From: Rhodosporidiobolus odoratus
Taxonomy: Eukaryota; Basidiomycota; Microbotryomycetes; Sporidiobolales; Sporidiobolaceae
NCBI GenBank assembly: GCA_034387635.1
Contig: JAOANU010000020.1
Span: 293,350 to 357,349, forward strand
DNA: 64,000 nt
Direction of reading: 5' to 3'
Of the stretch, positions 12,402 to 25,400 are shown one piece after another. The stretch's first letter is position 1. Each line of letters begins with the position of its first letter. The notes under the pieces were generated by a model that was not told the origin of the DNA, ran no database searches, and worked only from the letters and a program-made list of their open reading frames with translations. Position numbers and translations under genes: made by a program.

Positions 12402-12913
12402 CGTGCCGAAGCATGTCAAGCGCGTGAGTCGCGTATGCTCGTAGAGTCAGTAGTCACCTGATGGAACGCCGTTGCAGTAACATCTGCAGTTTCTGCGGAA
12501 AGCGGCATTCAGGATCGCTTGACCTTCCCAGATCAGCGGTTCGTACAGCCTCATCCAACGAGGCCGTGTTTGAGCAAGGAAACACGCTGACAGGCTATCA
12601 TAGCTCGGTACATGCACGAAAGCAAAGCTGCAACCACCTGATTGAGTCGAAGGGGAAGATGGCAGAGAAGCTGCTGAAAAGGCCAGGCGAGGTCGCTCTG
12701 GCAGCCGCTGGACAACCAGATGTTCGGCCAGCAGTCACGGGTCAGAGGCTATGCTAGTAATGCAGAATGCGACGTGAGAAGAAAATGTGAACGAAAGTGA
12801 CTGCAAACCGAGAAAGATAATTTACGAATAAAGCGAAGCAATGAAAAGAAATAAACGCAGAAACGGCGCTTGTGGGGAGAGAGACATACCACGCTGTAGA
12901 ACAGCCTTGCTCT
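12402..12913. other. Convergent intergenic region
   Basis: About 510 bp lie between two genes whose 3' ends face each other. An open frame of 98 codons at 12461-12757 has no splice or family support. The A-rich stretch at 12780-12860 is consistent with 3' untranslated sequence. Nothing else is seen. Confidence 0.4.
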
Positions 12914-15900
12914 TTACTCGCTTCCCCTCCTGTCCTCGAGTCCCGCAGGTATTTCCGCCGTTAGGTCGGCCAAGAAAGCCTCATCCCTCTCGCGCAATCT
13001 ACCCAGGCTTCCCGCAGGAACCGACACGCCTGAATCGAAAGATCGGTCGGCATACTCGCTGTCTTCATCCCCTCCGCTACCGCACGAAGCGGTCGACAAC
13101 TTGGACAGGCGGTCATTCGGGTTGAGAAGGGCAGAAGAAGAGGGATCGAGGGGAAGTCGCAGGCTAGAAAATTGGCCGCGGTGAAGGAAGGCAGTCGGCG
13201 GAGATGAGCGCGCTTTAAGTGGCGAAGCATTGGAGCCGTAGGAGGATTTTGGGCCGAACGAGATAGTTTGCCCCATGAGCGGCGAACCGATCTCGCCCAA
13301 CCCGTTCGGTTCAATCCCGCTCGAAGACGATGTGTAGGAGTCCTTCGAGACATGCCGCGCAGGCGTAGTTCGCTTGGCGGACGGCGTCGACAGCGCCTCG
13401 TCTCGAGCGACGACAGCGGTTTGGTTCGACGTATTGCGGGACATGGTGAGCGTAGGAGATTCGGAACGGTTGAAGGCGGAAGATGAAGTGGAGCTGCTGC
13501 TGTGTGCATGGCGACTAGAGGCGGTGGGAGTAATACGGGAGTTCGGAGAGACGAGGCCATTGGTGTGCGGCGGGCAGGAGGACGATCCATGTAGGCGAAG
13601 TGCAGGCGAACCGGCATACTCGGACCGTGAAATCTCCGACGAGGCGAGCTTTGCACCCATCGTCAAGTTTTCCCGCTCGAGTTCTTCTTCCCTAGCTCTA
13701 CCTTCGACGAGCTCGCGCCGAACCTCTTCGAGCTCATCCTTTGTCCGCTCCAGCTCTTTCAGAGCGTCTTTCGCCCGCAGCTCCCAAGCCTGCCGAGACT
13801 CGACCAGATTGTCGAGCTGGTCGATGTGACGATCGGGATCACCACCGAGATACTGCAAAGGAAAGAGGGTGAGCTGACGATGAGGGGGAAGAGTGTTGTA
13901 GGGCTAGCTCACCTTCTTGACCTGCCGAGTCAACAGTCTCTCCTGCTTGGTGTCTGCATTGATAGAATCGCGCTGACGGCGAATGTCCGAGAGGGTTGTG
14001 CGAGTCTCGCGGAGGGCATCGAGAAGAGCGTCACGTTCAAGCTCTGCCTTCTCAAGGTCGGCTCGAACGGCGGTGTACCTGCGGGTAGGCAAAGGAGATA
14101 GCGTCAGAACCCGTATCCAGCCATGAGCGCCTGGCGAGACTTCAGAGCGGAGATTGGAGGGGGCGGGCTGAAGGTGAAGCCACAGGGAAAGAAAGGGAAG
14201 ACGCACTTGAAGAAGATCTCGAGTTTGTCCATCCCCCTTATCCCCCTCATACTCAGACTCGCGTGTGTCATCAGTTTACTCCCCTCCAACCCTCCGGCCA
14301 GACTGTCTTCATCCGCTTCTTCTTCCTCCCCAGTATGCCGTCTCCGCGCACTTCCAATTGTGCTGAGGCTGTCGGAGCGAGATCGAGCGCGAGCGCGAGA
14401 CGGAGTCATAGGGTACCAGGACGAGACGTCGGCTGTGCTGGTGGTATCCGATGTACCGGTACGGGCGGTAGCGCTTCTCCGCCTAGACTCGCGAGGGGAA
14501 GGCTCAGTCAAGGACCCATTCGGCGGTACGAGTCGATGAACGCTGACTCGCGTTCGTTCGCGCTCCCTCTTGCTTGTCGTGGTGGAGGTGGAAGCGGGAG
14601 AAAAGAGAGCATCTCCTCCTTCTTCCCCCTCAGCTCCAGCGCGGCGCTGCAACTCTTTTCCTACCCCACTCCTGAGCAGTCCGCTACTTGAGAGCCTGCT
14701 GCTCGCCCTCCCATTTGGCCGTCGGACCGGCGAAATGGGAGTCGAGCTCCCACCGGGTACGCTCCGAGCTGGGCTGGGCGGCACTACCCGTCCCTCGGCA
14801 TATCCGCTATGGCTGGTGCTATCCTCGTCCGCTTCGATTGTGCTGTACAGAGAGCGTAAAGACTCGGTTGTGGCATTCGAGCTGAGACGTTGTGGATTTG
14901 CGGCCGGGAGGACAAGCTTGCGAATGCCACTGTGGGTGGAGGAGGCGTCGCTGCCCTTGCGTCTACGGCCCGAGGACGAGGCGAAGCGGAGTGAGTCGAG
15001 GGAAGGAGAGACGTGGTGACGTAGGATGCGAGAAGACGGGTCGAGCGAAGTGGGCGGGGCTAGGGAGTCTAGAGACGTTTTGAGGGAGAGATGGTGCGCT
15101 GCGGGTGAAGATAACGAAGTTGGCGGGGTAGAGGAGGCAGTCGTCGACGTAGAGACTGTGAGGTGAGCTGTGGTCGCAGTCGGCCTGGGTGGAGGAAGGA
15201 AGGGAAGAGGCTTGTCTTCGGAAGGTCGGCGGTCTGAGGTGGAAGAGGAACTGTAGCGTTGCAAGCGAGTTGTCAACACACTGATTTGTCAAGATAATTG
15301 AAGGCACATCATGAATAGACGCACCTGCTGTCTTCTTTGCCCGTAAACCCTCTAGCCTGCTCGAGCGCCTCCTCCAGCGCATTCTCCACGTTGACCCCGA
15401 ACGCGGTTCCCCTCGAGCTCTCGTGGTGGCGGTCCTGCACACGCTCCTGCTGGTCATGCGCCTGCGGACTGACCGCATAAGCCCTCCCCGACCCGCTAGC
15501 CGCCCCTTCCGCCTCCGATCCCGGCGTACTCCCCACTGCGGAAGCAGAAGACCCTAACATCCTCCTCATCCTCTCATACGCCATCTCAATCTCCAGGATA
15601 CTCCACCTCCTCGCCGTCCTCGGAGTGATCTGAGCGAGCTCGCTCGCTCCACTTCCGCCTGCGACGGAGAAAGAGACGGAAGAGTCTAGTTCCGAGTCTT
15701 CGGATGAGGGGAGCGCCATGCCTAGATCGCTCAGGGAAGGGGTGTCGGGGTCGCGAGAAGGAGAGACAGATCCGGACAGAGGTTGAGGAGAGGGGAAAGA
15801 GGCAACGTCGGCCGCTTTCGGGGTCGTATCTTCCCCGACCTCGTCGGCTGCGGCGTAGAAGGATGTTGGCCTACCCTCCAAAGCCAACTCGGCTGTCATC

Positions 15901-18326
15901 CTGGCAATCTCCTGCTCCATCTGTTCGAGTGTGAGCGACCGGTCTTTACCCTTTCCGGTGTGTGATTGAGCGGCAGACGCGCTGGGAGAAGGCGAATGGG
16001 CAGGGCAATGTGCTTGTAGAAAAGATGCAAACGAAGTTGTAGGAAGTGGAGGGCGAGATTGCGTAGCGTAAGGAGAAGGGTCGGACGCGCGCTTCTTCCC
16101 CAATGCCGGAGAGGCTCCCGGAGAGTCGAGGTAAGCCGCAAGAAGGAAAGGATTGCCGGCCTGACTATCCTTCCTGTCAAAGTCGGGGCTCGGCGCAACT
16201 TCATCGTCATCTTCGTCGCCATCCTCGCTACTCCTCCCCCCCATCCTGGACCTGGGCGGGGCACCCTCCGAGAAGCGCGTAGGGTTTTCCGATGTCGACT
16301 GCCGCATTCGTAGCTCTTGAAGCATCTCGCTCAGAGGGCTGTCTATCGGATTTAGGCCGTTGCTGTCAACGGTATTAGCCACAGCTTCGTATGTCATAGC
16401 TGTCGCAGGTAAAGGTGGGGCGAAGCCGTGGGAAAGATGGGAAGGCGACTCGGAAATGTCGTTCACAGATCGGGTTCGTCGGATGAGAGAAACGAGAGAG
16501 GAGGTCTGTCCAGGATGCCGAGGGCGAGAAGGTGCGTCAACGGCGGGAGCAAGCGCGGCGGGCGCGCCCGAGGGCAGCGGTGGCTGAACAAGAGAAGGTC
16601 GGCGCGAAGAGGTACGAGACGAAGGGCGAAGGGATGAGTCGCTTTTCCGGTGTTGGAGCATAGCGGAAGGAGGTGGAGTGTCAGGGAAGGAGGTCTCGCG
16701 TTCTCGCTGGAACCGGTCTTCCTCTGCGAGCTGCTTCTGCACGTTGGCGGGGAAAGAGAGCGGGCGGGCGAAGGACGATGGGCTTGAGCTAGTAGGCGAG
16801 ACGGGTTTCTCCGGCCCCTGCTGAGGAAGGTAGACACCCTCAGCTGATGCATCGATGCTAGATCGGTATGGCACCTCCTCGAACCCTCCTGGGAACGGCT
16901 TCGATGGCCGTCTCTCCCGTTCCTTCCCGTCCTTCTTCTCGGTGCCCGCGCCGGCACTATTTCCGCCGAAGCCGAGTCCTGACCTAGCTTGCCCGAGTAG
17001 CTGGCTCAGGCTCATCCCTCGGTGCGCTTCCTTCTCCCCGGATCTCAGCTCAGGACTCGACTCGTCCTGCCTGATTTCCGGCGTGCCATTCGCGACAGAA
17101 TGTCTCCGCGCCCGCGGAGGCCGAGTATTCGCAGAACTGCCTGCTACTGCGCGCATCAACGAGGAAGCCGGCGAGGGACCGCACGAAGGAGAGGGCTGCC
17201 AACTCGCTCTCTCCAGTTGCGGCACTGGTATCGGTGGATTCAGCCAAGGCGGCTGAGCACTCCAGTGCCTCCCCCTCTTGTCTTCTGCACTCGGAGCTCC
17301 TACACTCTTACTCCGCCCCAACTCGGCGAGTGAAGCGGGAAGCGCCGCGCCAGGCAGAATACGGGAGTGGCGGTTGTTCCCTCCGGAGATACGGGACAGA
17401 GAGCGCTCGACGTCGAGGGAGTTGCGGGCTTCTTGCGCTCGGAGAGCTAGGAGGGTAGGACCGGTCGGGCGACGGCCGAAGTCGGATGAGATGGGACGGG
17501 ATAGACCTAGGGAAAGCGGGGGAGGCTGCACTGAAGATGAAGGGGAGTCGGAAGGAGCGGCGGCGGAAACAGGCTGCCCGAGCGGAAGGGGAGAAGGGAG
17601 AGACGAGAGTGGACATGGCGGGTGAGAAGGTGTCGAGCGGTAGTAGGAAGTTCGAGGAGCAGGGGCGACGTTGTGAGGCGCCGACACCGCTCGCTGATGT
17701 CGACTGGGAGGAGATACGAGTTTGAGCTTCGGCTGCGGCAAAGGCGATCTCTCTGCTTCTGCGGCCGAAGAGAGGATTTCATCCACGCTGACCGGCAACG
17801 GAGTCGAGAACTGGACCGGTGCGAGCTTGGCCAGCTGCGGCTGCGACAGCCTATGTAGCGAAGCCGGCGTGCTCGCGCTCCTCGTAATCCCGGTTCTTCC
17901 AGCCCCAGCCCCAGCCGGTCCAGCGAATCCTTTCAACCCCGCCGGTGTACTGCCCACCGTCGCGCTCACCACCCTGATCGGCTTCCGTGCTTCAGACCCT
18001 TTCACCATTCTCGGTCCCTTCTTTGTTCCTCCTCCGGCGCCGAGAGCCCCTAGGAACCTGCTCTTCAAAGACCGGATGGACGGGAGGGTTGAGCCTTTGC
18101 TGCTTTTGGCGCCTCTCGAGGGGTATCTGGCGGGCTTCGAGTCGGAAGATGAGAAGGAAGATCGACGATTGACGCCAAACTCGGAAGGGGAGTCGTGAGG
18201 AGAAAAAGCGGAAGTGGGGGGTGGATGAGGACTGGTAGACGAGTCGGAAAGGGTTCGGCCGGCTCGAGGATAGGTAGAGTGACTGATAGGCTGCGCTTGT
18301 ATTGGGGGAGTCGTTTCAAACGCCAT
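12914..18326 (-). CDS. Large Ser/Pro-rich protein with C-terminal coiled coils, function unknown
   Basis: Four exons (18326-15325, 15250-14207, 14078-13913, 13852-12914) encode about 1716 residues. I do not recognise a catalytic domain. The first 1000 residues are low complexity (Ser, Pro, Arg, Ala) with short repeated basic-Ser patches such as RRPSL, RRHSV and RRRKGS that resemble kinase sites. Short helical segments occur, for example LTLEQMEQEIARMTAELALE and ILEIEMAYERMRRML. Exons 3 and 4 encode a clear coiled coil (DLEKAELERDALLDALRE; LKELERTKDELEEVRREL) of about 110 residues, then another disordered Ser-rich tail. The architecture suggests a scaffold, perhaps in polarity or the cytoskeleton; that is inference only. 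The ATG at 18326 follows a likely 5' UTR intron. In the second intron the acceptor at 15251 is preferred, but one 31 bases earlier keeps the same frame. Confidence 0.8.
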
Positions 18327-18422
18327 TGCTGGCGACAAACTATCGTGGTTTCGAAGGTCAGCCTCTCCAGGGTGAAGCCCCCTCGACGGCAGGGCAGATA
18401 ATGAGGATGAATGTAGACGCAC
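18327..18422 (-). other. Probable 5' UTR intron of the large Ser/Pro-rich gene
   Basis: On the minus strand a GTGCGT donor begins at 18422. A CTGACC branch-like motif and a CGCCAG acceptor follow, placed four bases before the ATG at 18326. The reading frame is open through it, so an N-terminal extension of 34 residues from a start at 18428 is the alternative. Confidence 0.5.
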
Positions 18423-18899
18423 CCTCAATCGACTCTATGCGTTGTGCAATCTACTCTGAGGTTATCCGTAGATGTGTGAGCGCGTCGACAGTTGGCTCAC
18501 AGTGAGGCGGAGTTGGATGACGAGTGACTGTCGTACGCAGTCGGAAAGGCGGAAAGGTGTACTACAGCGCGGGAACTAAGCTCAAAAGAGTGCGGCAACA
18601 GATCAAGCGGCAGCCAGGCGAGATTGAGGAGAATGATGAATCGTTCAACTTGATCGCGGCTATCTGTTCCAGTCCGTTCCAACTCCCTGTTTCCGTGTAC
18701 CACAACCCCGTAAAGCACAAATTAGACGCTGGCTGGCTCACTCCGAAGCCCAGCGAGAGAGGTTGTGGCGTAGACGTCTTTTTCTTTATCCACTTTCCGT
18801 GTCCTTTCATTCTCTCATTTCCCTTCTCTCGCTACATAGACAAGCTGAGAAAACGTACATCTCTTCCTCTCCTGCTGCCAATCTACCAGACGCAGAGCC
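18423..18899. other. Intergenic region downstream of the PDI gene
   Basis: About 480 bp lie between the 3' end of the PDI-like gene and the 5' exon region of the next minus-strand gene. It contains pyrimidine-rich patches near 18780-18840. No coding or RNA signal is supported. Confidence 0.4.
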
Positions 18900-21800
18900 C
18901 TATTCCCTCTTCGGCCCCCTGCCAACCTGCAGATACCCATCCGCGGCACCAGCGCCTCCCAGGTCCGGCCCGCCTGCGAACGCCTTCCGCAGTCCTTTCC
19001 ACAAGAGGAACCATGAGGCGACGATGAAGAGGAGGGTGAAGATAGGGTGGGCGATCGCGGTGGTGTAGAGAGATGAGAGGTGAGAAACGACGACCTGTAA
19101 GAAGCGACGATGTGTGGTCAGCTAGACGTTCTCCACAGCATGCCGCTCGAGTCGGTTCGGCGAGACAGCGAATCGTCTGAGCAGAGCATAGGAAGAAACA
19201 CGCACATGACCAAACCGCTCAATCATATTCCGACTGCTGCTCGCCTTGGCCTTGCCCGTGAAAATGCCTTGCTCGATAAGCTCGTACACAGCGTCTGAAT
19301 TCATGTCGAGCGGTGCATCGGAGAGGGAGGTCGAGTAGTAGGTCAAGTCCTGCAGAGATGAGGGGCCGGTCGGAGAAGATGACGGAGAAAGGCGGCGGAA
19401 GAGTGGGGAAGAGAAGGCAGGACAAGGAGGTTTGATCCGTGTCAGTTCCCGCACGTCCTCTTGCACATTGAACCGAAGAAGATAGAAAGCACGGCGGGCA
19501 TCACGACGCACCTTTGGATCGGCCACCACTACCCTCGGCCCACTCTTCGCACCCTCCTTGACATCAAACATACTCCTCGCCCAGCCCGCCCAACGATCCC
19601 CATCAACCCAAGCCCACAGTACCTGCCTTTCCCCTTGAATCTCCCGCACTCCCTTCTCCTTAACCTCCTCGTCCTTCTCTCCCTGCGCTGCCATCCTCCG
19701 CCTCTCCCCCCACCCCTTCGCAATCCCTCCAAACTCCTCCTTGGCCCTCTCAAAGTCTTCCTGTCCCAATCCTTTGCGAGAAAGGATCGCGAGCCCGATG
19801 AGGGGAGGCGGGGAAGGTCCGACGAGTTCCCCTTGGATGGGCATCAAATCGGAGAAGGTTGCTCCGTTCAATTCGGAAAGAGTAGGGAGTTTGGCAGTGC
19901 GGAGATATTGACGCGTCAGGGCGAGGCGGTACTTTGGTGATCCGACGGATTCAGAGGGGAGGTAGAAGGAGGAGGACGGGGAGAGGGAATGATCGTGAAA
20001 AGTGAGGAAGGCGGGCTTGTCCTCTTCGTAGGAAGAGGCGAAGGTGGAGTGGACCTCAGGGGATGAGGAGGAGTAGAAGGCAACTGAAGCACCGAGGAGG
20101 GATTTGGCAGCGGAGTGGGCGAGGGCGATCTCGTCCGACGAGGTAGTCGTGGAGTGGAGGAAGAGGATAACAACCTCCTCTGCTGACACGGCATCCTTCA
20201 GTTCTGCGGAGGAGCTCAAAGGCGTGACAGTAGTTCTGCGGAAACGAGAAGTCAGAAGAGAGCGAGTTGGTCTTCGAAAAGAGATACTGCAACTCACGAA
20301 GCCATCGCCTTGAGCGCAAACTGCTTCATGCTCTCAACATTCCTCTTCCCAAGGTACTCTACTGAGGCGCCCTTGTTATAGCTATGGAAAGACCACGGAC
20401 GTCAGCAACTGTCGTCGAACCTGTAAGCTGCGAGAAAGAGAGGTTAACGCACAAGATCAGCGTCGGATAAGCCCTAACATTCTCTCCTCGGCACGCCTTC
20501 TTATTCTCCGCCGCGTCGCAGTCCATCTCATAGATGTGAACCGAGGTCGAGAGGGTGGAAGCGAGATCCGCCCATTCTGCAGTAGGCGCCACACGTCAGT
20601 TCAAGCATGCAGGTCTTCGTCTCTATGACGAGGGGCAGAGAAGCACGAAGGGCGGGGGGATATGTAGCTACGTGGATATGATCGAATAGCCGGAACGCAG
20701 AAGGGGGAGGGAAGGAGGAGGAGAGGGAAGAAGGAGGAGAGGGAAAAGAAGAGGAACAGCATTTCGACCTACTAGGTGCCAAACTGCGGCAGTGTGAACA
20801 CCACGGAGCGAAATACTTGACAAAAGCCGGTTCGGCATCGTTACTCTTCAAGCTGTCCATCTGTTCAGCCTTGAGTACCTTGACCGTCCCATCCGGTTTT
20901 TCCCGCTTCATCGGCATGGGGGCGGGTTGTTGCGCTACGAAGGGTGCAGGAACGAACTTGGAGACCGTAGCCGTCGGGGTGGAAGGAGGCGTTTGAGTAG
21001 AGGTGGAAGTGGTCGCGACGGTGGTGGAAGTGTCGGACGGAACGTCGGAGGGGAGAGAAGGGTATAGGACGTCGTTCTCGCCGTTCTCTTCAGCTTCCTT
21101 CACGAGCTCTGCGAAAGGTTCAGCGCTTCCAGAGGCGGAGCTGAATGCTGCGTCCTCGTCCGCGACATGCAGGATCGGCAGAGGGGTTGCCTCGTCGCCC
21201 TCCTTCGGCAACCTCGCCTTCTCCGCACCCTTTTTTGGCCGACTTTCGCCCTTCCCTGTCTCCTCCTTTTCGACAGTCCCGCCAGTCTTCGGGGCTTCCT
21301 CCTTCTCCTCCAGTGTAGCGCCGAGGTTGTATTTCTCCTCGACGTACTTCTCCAAGTTCTCCATCGTCCGCTTCTCCATGTACTCTTCGACAAACTTGCC
21401 ATACTTGTAAAGAAAGATGGACGGATAGTGCTTGACCCCGTTCGTGTGACATAGGTCACCGTTGGCAGCGCAGTCGACCTGAGCGAAGTGGAAGTCGTGG
21501 CGTGCGGCTGTTGATGAGGTGAGGTCGACGAATTCTTTCCAGGTTGGTGCGAAACTGCGGCAATGTCCGCAGTACGGGCTGAAATGTTCGACGAGCCTGA
21601 CGTTTCGATCGCAAGCAGAAGAAGATCAGTCAGCCGCCACGAACCTTGTTTGTCGCGTCCTACAAAGGAATTGCAAGAAAAGACGAGAAAGCAGAAAGAC
21701 GCGGCGCAGCCTGCCCCCGCCGATCCGTCAAGCGGAGGTCTCCCTAAGGCTCAGCTTCCCGCGGGCACAGCTCGTGCTCGCTGTGAAGCTTGCAAGCTGG

Positions 21801-21959
21801 AATGAGCTAGACTTACCAAGTCCCCTTGTTCGTCTTCGCCCAGGTGTCCTCGGTCAACCCATCTCCCGCCAGCACAACAGGAGCACCAGCTACACTCTGT
21901 GCGCCAGTCCAGATAGTCGCGAGTGCGGTTAGCGCGGCTGACGCGGCTGAAAGGCGCAT
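18900..21959 (-). CDS. Membrane-anchored protein disulfide isomerase with two thioredoxin domains
   Basis: ER oxidoreductase that forms or rearranges disulfides in secretory proteins. Six exons (21959-21817, 21596-20773, 20576-20453, 20381-20298, 20235-19206, 19094-18900) encode 799 residues. Residues 1-25 form a signal peptide (LSAASAALTALATIW). The first thioredoxin domain has KGTWLVEHFSPYCGHC with CGHC at 57-60. A long acidic and Lys-rich linker follows, then a second domain with APWCSHC at 314-317 and a cis-Pro segment AYPTLIF. A large C-terminal lumenal region without CxxC ends in one transmembrane helix (about 748-768, HPIFTLLFIVASWFLLW) and a short basic tail, with no KDEL-type signal. 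The anchor resembles yeast Eps1 or animal TMX proteins. The 196-bp intron between 20772 and 20577 is long for this window. Function is secure at family level. Confidence 0.92.
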
Positions 21960-22436
21960 CACAACGGCTGGTGTTGAAAGGAGGAGCGTGGCGAGGTGGG
22001 CTCGGGCAGGTTACTGGAGTTGTTGGGCGGGCAGGATCGTGAACGAGTTGACTAGTGAGCTAGTTAGTGTGCTCTTACGCAGTGATCGAGCAGAGCACAG
22101 TGTCACAAGCAGGCATCGCTATTCGCCTCGAACGGACAATTCTTCGTTTCCCTCTATGACTAACTTGGGAGCTGTTCCAAAGCTTGGCGGGAGGTCGACC
22201 AGATGCACATGTACCACAAGCGCTGCATGACTGGCGAACACCGGCGGGCAACTCTCGCTCTCGCTTTTTTTCTTTTGACACGAACGATCAGCGCCTTTCG
22301 CAAGCCGATCCGGCCCTTGTTAATTGTTGGTTAGCAAGTCGCTCTGCAGAGGCGATTCAGCGCACTGGCCTGCAAATGGTACGCCGTTTCATCGGTTTTC
22401 GAAAAAACGCAACAGCATCCCGAAACTGGAGTGAGC
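21960..22436. other. Intergenic region upstream of the PDI gene
   Basis: About 475 bp lie between the PDI start codon and the stop codon of DBP7, both on the minus strand. It holds the PDI promoter and the DBP7 3' end. No supported frame or RNA gene is seen. Confidence 0.4.
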
Positions 22437-25400
22437 CTACCTCCTCACCGCACTCTTCATCTCCTCCACTCCCGCAATCTGAAACTCGCCTCCACTGTTC
22501 CCCTTAAGCCCCTGCATCAACTTCTTCATCCTATTCTCCGCACTCGCCTGTTTCTTCTTCCACCCCGTCTCGAACCCTCCCTCATCATCCTGTTTGCCTC
22601 CGCCCATTCCGCTGCTGGAAGACATAGTCTTCTGCCTCTTCGCCCCACCAGCACCACCCTTGCCACCTTTCCCACCACCACCGCCGCCTTGCATCCCACC
22701 TGGAGCTTCCCGCATACCGAAGGATTTGGCAAGGTGACCGAGGTGGAGGGCTTTCGTGTTGAAAATGTATTTCTCCGCGGTGGGGTGCGTGGCGTAGGCG
22801 CGGACGTGGGCCTGGAAGGCGCGTCGGGCGTGGGAGGCGGTCTAATCGGCATTCAGGTTCGGAGAGAAGGGTTACGGAGTGCCAGAGGTGTCGAGCGACA
22901 AGCGAGAAGGAACAAGCGGCAGACGAGGCAGGTCAGCACGTGGAGAGCAAGAAAAGGGTGACAACCGCGGGCACGGAACGCAGAATCGAAAACGCACCTC
23001 CTCACTAGCATTAACCCACCTCTCAAAGCCCATCTGCACATCCGTCGCCCTCGTCTCATACTCCCTCCCACTTCCTCCATACCCCTGCCTCAACACCTCC
23101 TCCACTCCCAACTCTCTCAAGCGGACCCTCTTGCCCGCCGTGCCGGCCGAAGCGGCGTTGATCCCGTCTTCGAGCATGGTAGCGTATTCGGATTCGGTGG
23201 GGAGGAGGAAGGAGTAGGCGGATCCTTGGGCACCAGCACGGGCAGTTCGACCCACACGGTGGACGTACTCGGTGATGCCGCCCTGTAGGTGTTAGAAAGG
23301 AACGAGAGCAACAGAGGAAAGTCAGCTCGGGAAAGACCAAAGAAAAGAGAAAGCAAGCAAGCGTACCTCAGTTGGCGCATCAACCTGTACGACGCATCCC
23401 ACACCTCTGACATCCAATCCACGCGCCGCGACACTCGTACAAAGCAACACGGCCGCGTCCGTCTTCTCCCCCTTCCTCTTTCCCTCCTCAATCTCGTACT
23501 GCCCTGAAAACCCGCCAAGTGAAGAAAGACGCGTTTGGAGAGGAAGGTTGCCGTGAAGTCGATAGATAGGTGTAGCGGGAAGAAGAGGATGGTTGGAAAC
23601 GAGGCGTTGTTTGTCCTTCTCTGCCTTGTCGGGATCATCTGCCTCTTCCTCCCCTTCTCTTTCCCCGACCGAGCCTTCCTTGGAAGTCATGTTCATCCCG
23701 CTCAAAGCCTTCCACCAAAACTCGACCGCATCAGTACAGCTCATAAAGACGAGCACCTTCATACCCTTTGCCTCCGGTCCTCGTAGCAGTTTACGAAGCA
23801 AAGCGAGGAGGGTGACGAAACGAAGCTTGGGAGGGACAGTGATGCTGTGGTGAAGCAGTTGAGATGGGGGAGTGAAGCCCGAAGGGAGGGAAAGAGCCTT
23901 GATTTCTTGCGAGACGGCAGGTTCTTCCGACCCACCCTCTTCCGCATTCTCGTCGTCTTCACGACCGCGCTTGGAGGAGGAGGGCACGGTCAGGTCTTTG
24001 CGGACAGGCTCGTCGACTGAAGACGTCGATGATGCGCCGACGACTGGCCATGAAGGAGAAGCTGCGTCGGAAGAGACGGAGGAGGCGGAAAGGGCGGCGA
24101 GGCGGTCGACACCCTCGGAGGCGGTGGCGGAACAGAGGATAGTGCGGCGGCGAGATCCACCAGTCGAGGAGGGCGCAGCAGCTGTGGGCAAAAAATCGGA
24201 CAAGGGATTAGGGTGAACAGAGAGGTCAGAGAAAGGAAGAACGAGGCGCGCACCACTGCCACTGCCTGCCCTCTTCTCCAACTCCTCCAAGATACCCCTC
24301 ATTTGTTCCTCAAACCCAAGATCCATCAATCGATCACACTCATCGACAATCAACCACCTCAATCCGAGCTTCTTCCCTCCCGCCCCACCTGCAGCGGTAC
24401 TACTACCGCGTTGACCGAGCGGTACCGCATTTGCCGCCTTTCCCTTCGGACCATTCGCGCTCCCAGGTGCCGTCGGCGCTTCCCCCGCTAGTCTGAACGC
24501 TTCGGTCGTTTTGAGGTGATCCAGTAGCCTTCCGGGCGTAGCCACCACGATAGGACAGCCCTTTCTCAATCGTCGCTTCTCGTGGGTGCGGTTCGCGCCG
24601 CCGACGAGTAGACCGGCGGTGAGGGCTCGGGGGGAGATGGTGAAGTGGGGAGAGTAGGGTAGGGAAGACAGGAGGGAAGAGAGAACGGTATGGATTTGGG
24701 AGGCGAGTTCGCGAGTCGGGGCGAGGATGAGGGAGAGTGTGCCGACGTCTCGACCGGGGTGAGAAGCGGCAGCGGGAGCGGAGGAAGAAGAGGAAGGTCC
24801 GGTGCCGGGCGTCGAAGGACAAGAAGATAGGAGAGATGGGTCGAGGGTGAGGAGATCTTGCAGCATGGGCAACAGGAAGGTGAGAGTTTTACCGGAACCA
24901 GTCTGGGCGCGGAGAATAGCGTCGTGGGCGAAATCCTGAAGTGAAGCTCTGCCCTTGCCCTTTTTCCCGCTGCGGGAGGAAGGAAGGGAAGGAACGAGGC
25001 GGGGGATTGCGCCGGCTTGGCAGGCGGTCGGACCACTAATTCCCAGCTTGCCTGCGAGCGCGGTGACGAGGGGTCGCATGAGGCCTAGCTCGGAGAGAGC
25101 AGGCGCTGGATCTGGGCCTTCTTCCTCTTCGTCCTTGGCCACGTCTCCGTCCGCGTCTTCAGCAGCGACAGGAGCTGAAGTGAGGGGCGCATTCGACGCT
25201 TTGCCAGCCAAGACGGGCGCTTGATCCGCCTTGGACGTTGAAGGTTCGGGCAGTCCTTCTGCGCTGAAAAGGGACGAAATAAACTGCCTGTTCCCGCCCG
25301 GACCCGTCCCCCTCTCTAGCCTTCCTTTCCCTCCTCCGCCGTCACCACCCGACGGCCTACCGCCCTCCCTGGGCGCCTTCTTGCGCGCCTGGCTTTCGCC

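Noticed and set aside
12461..12757. 98-codon plus-strand frame after the Nudix gene
   Set aside because: No domain, no splice context, and it lies in an apparent 3' untranslated or intergenic region.
24182..24253. Extra 24-residue insert in Dbp7
   Set aside because: The segment has GTGCGC, CTGACC and CCCACAG intron signals and a length divisible by three; it is most likely an intron.
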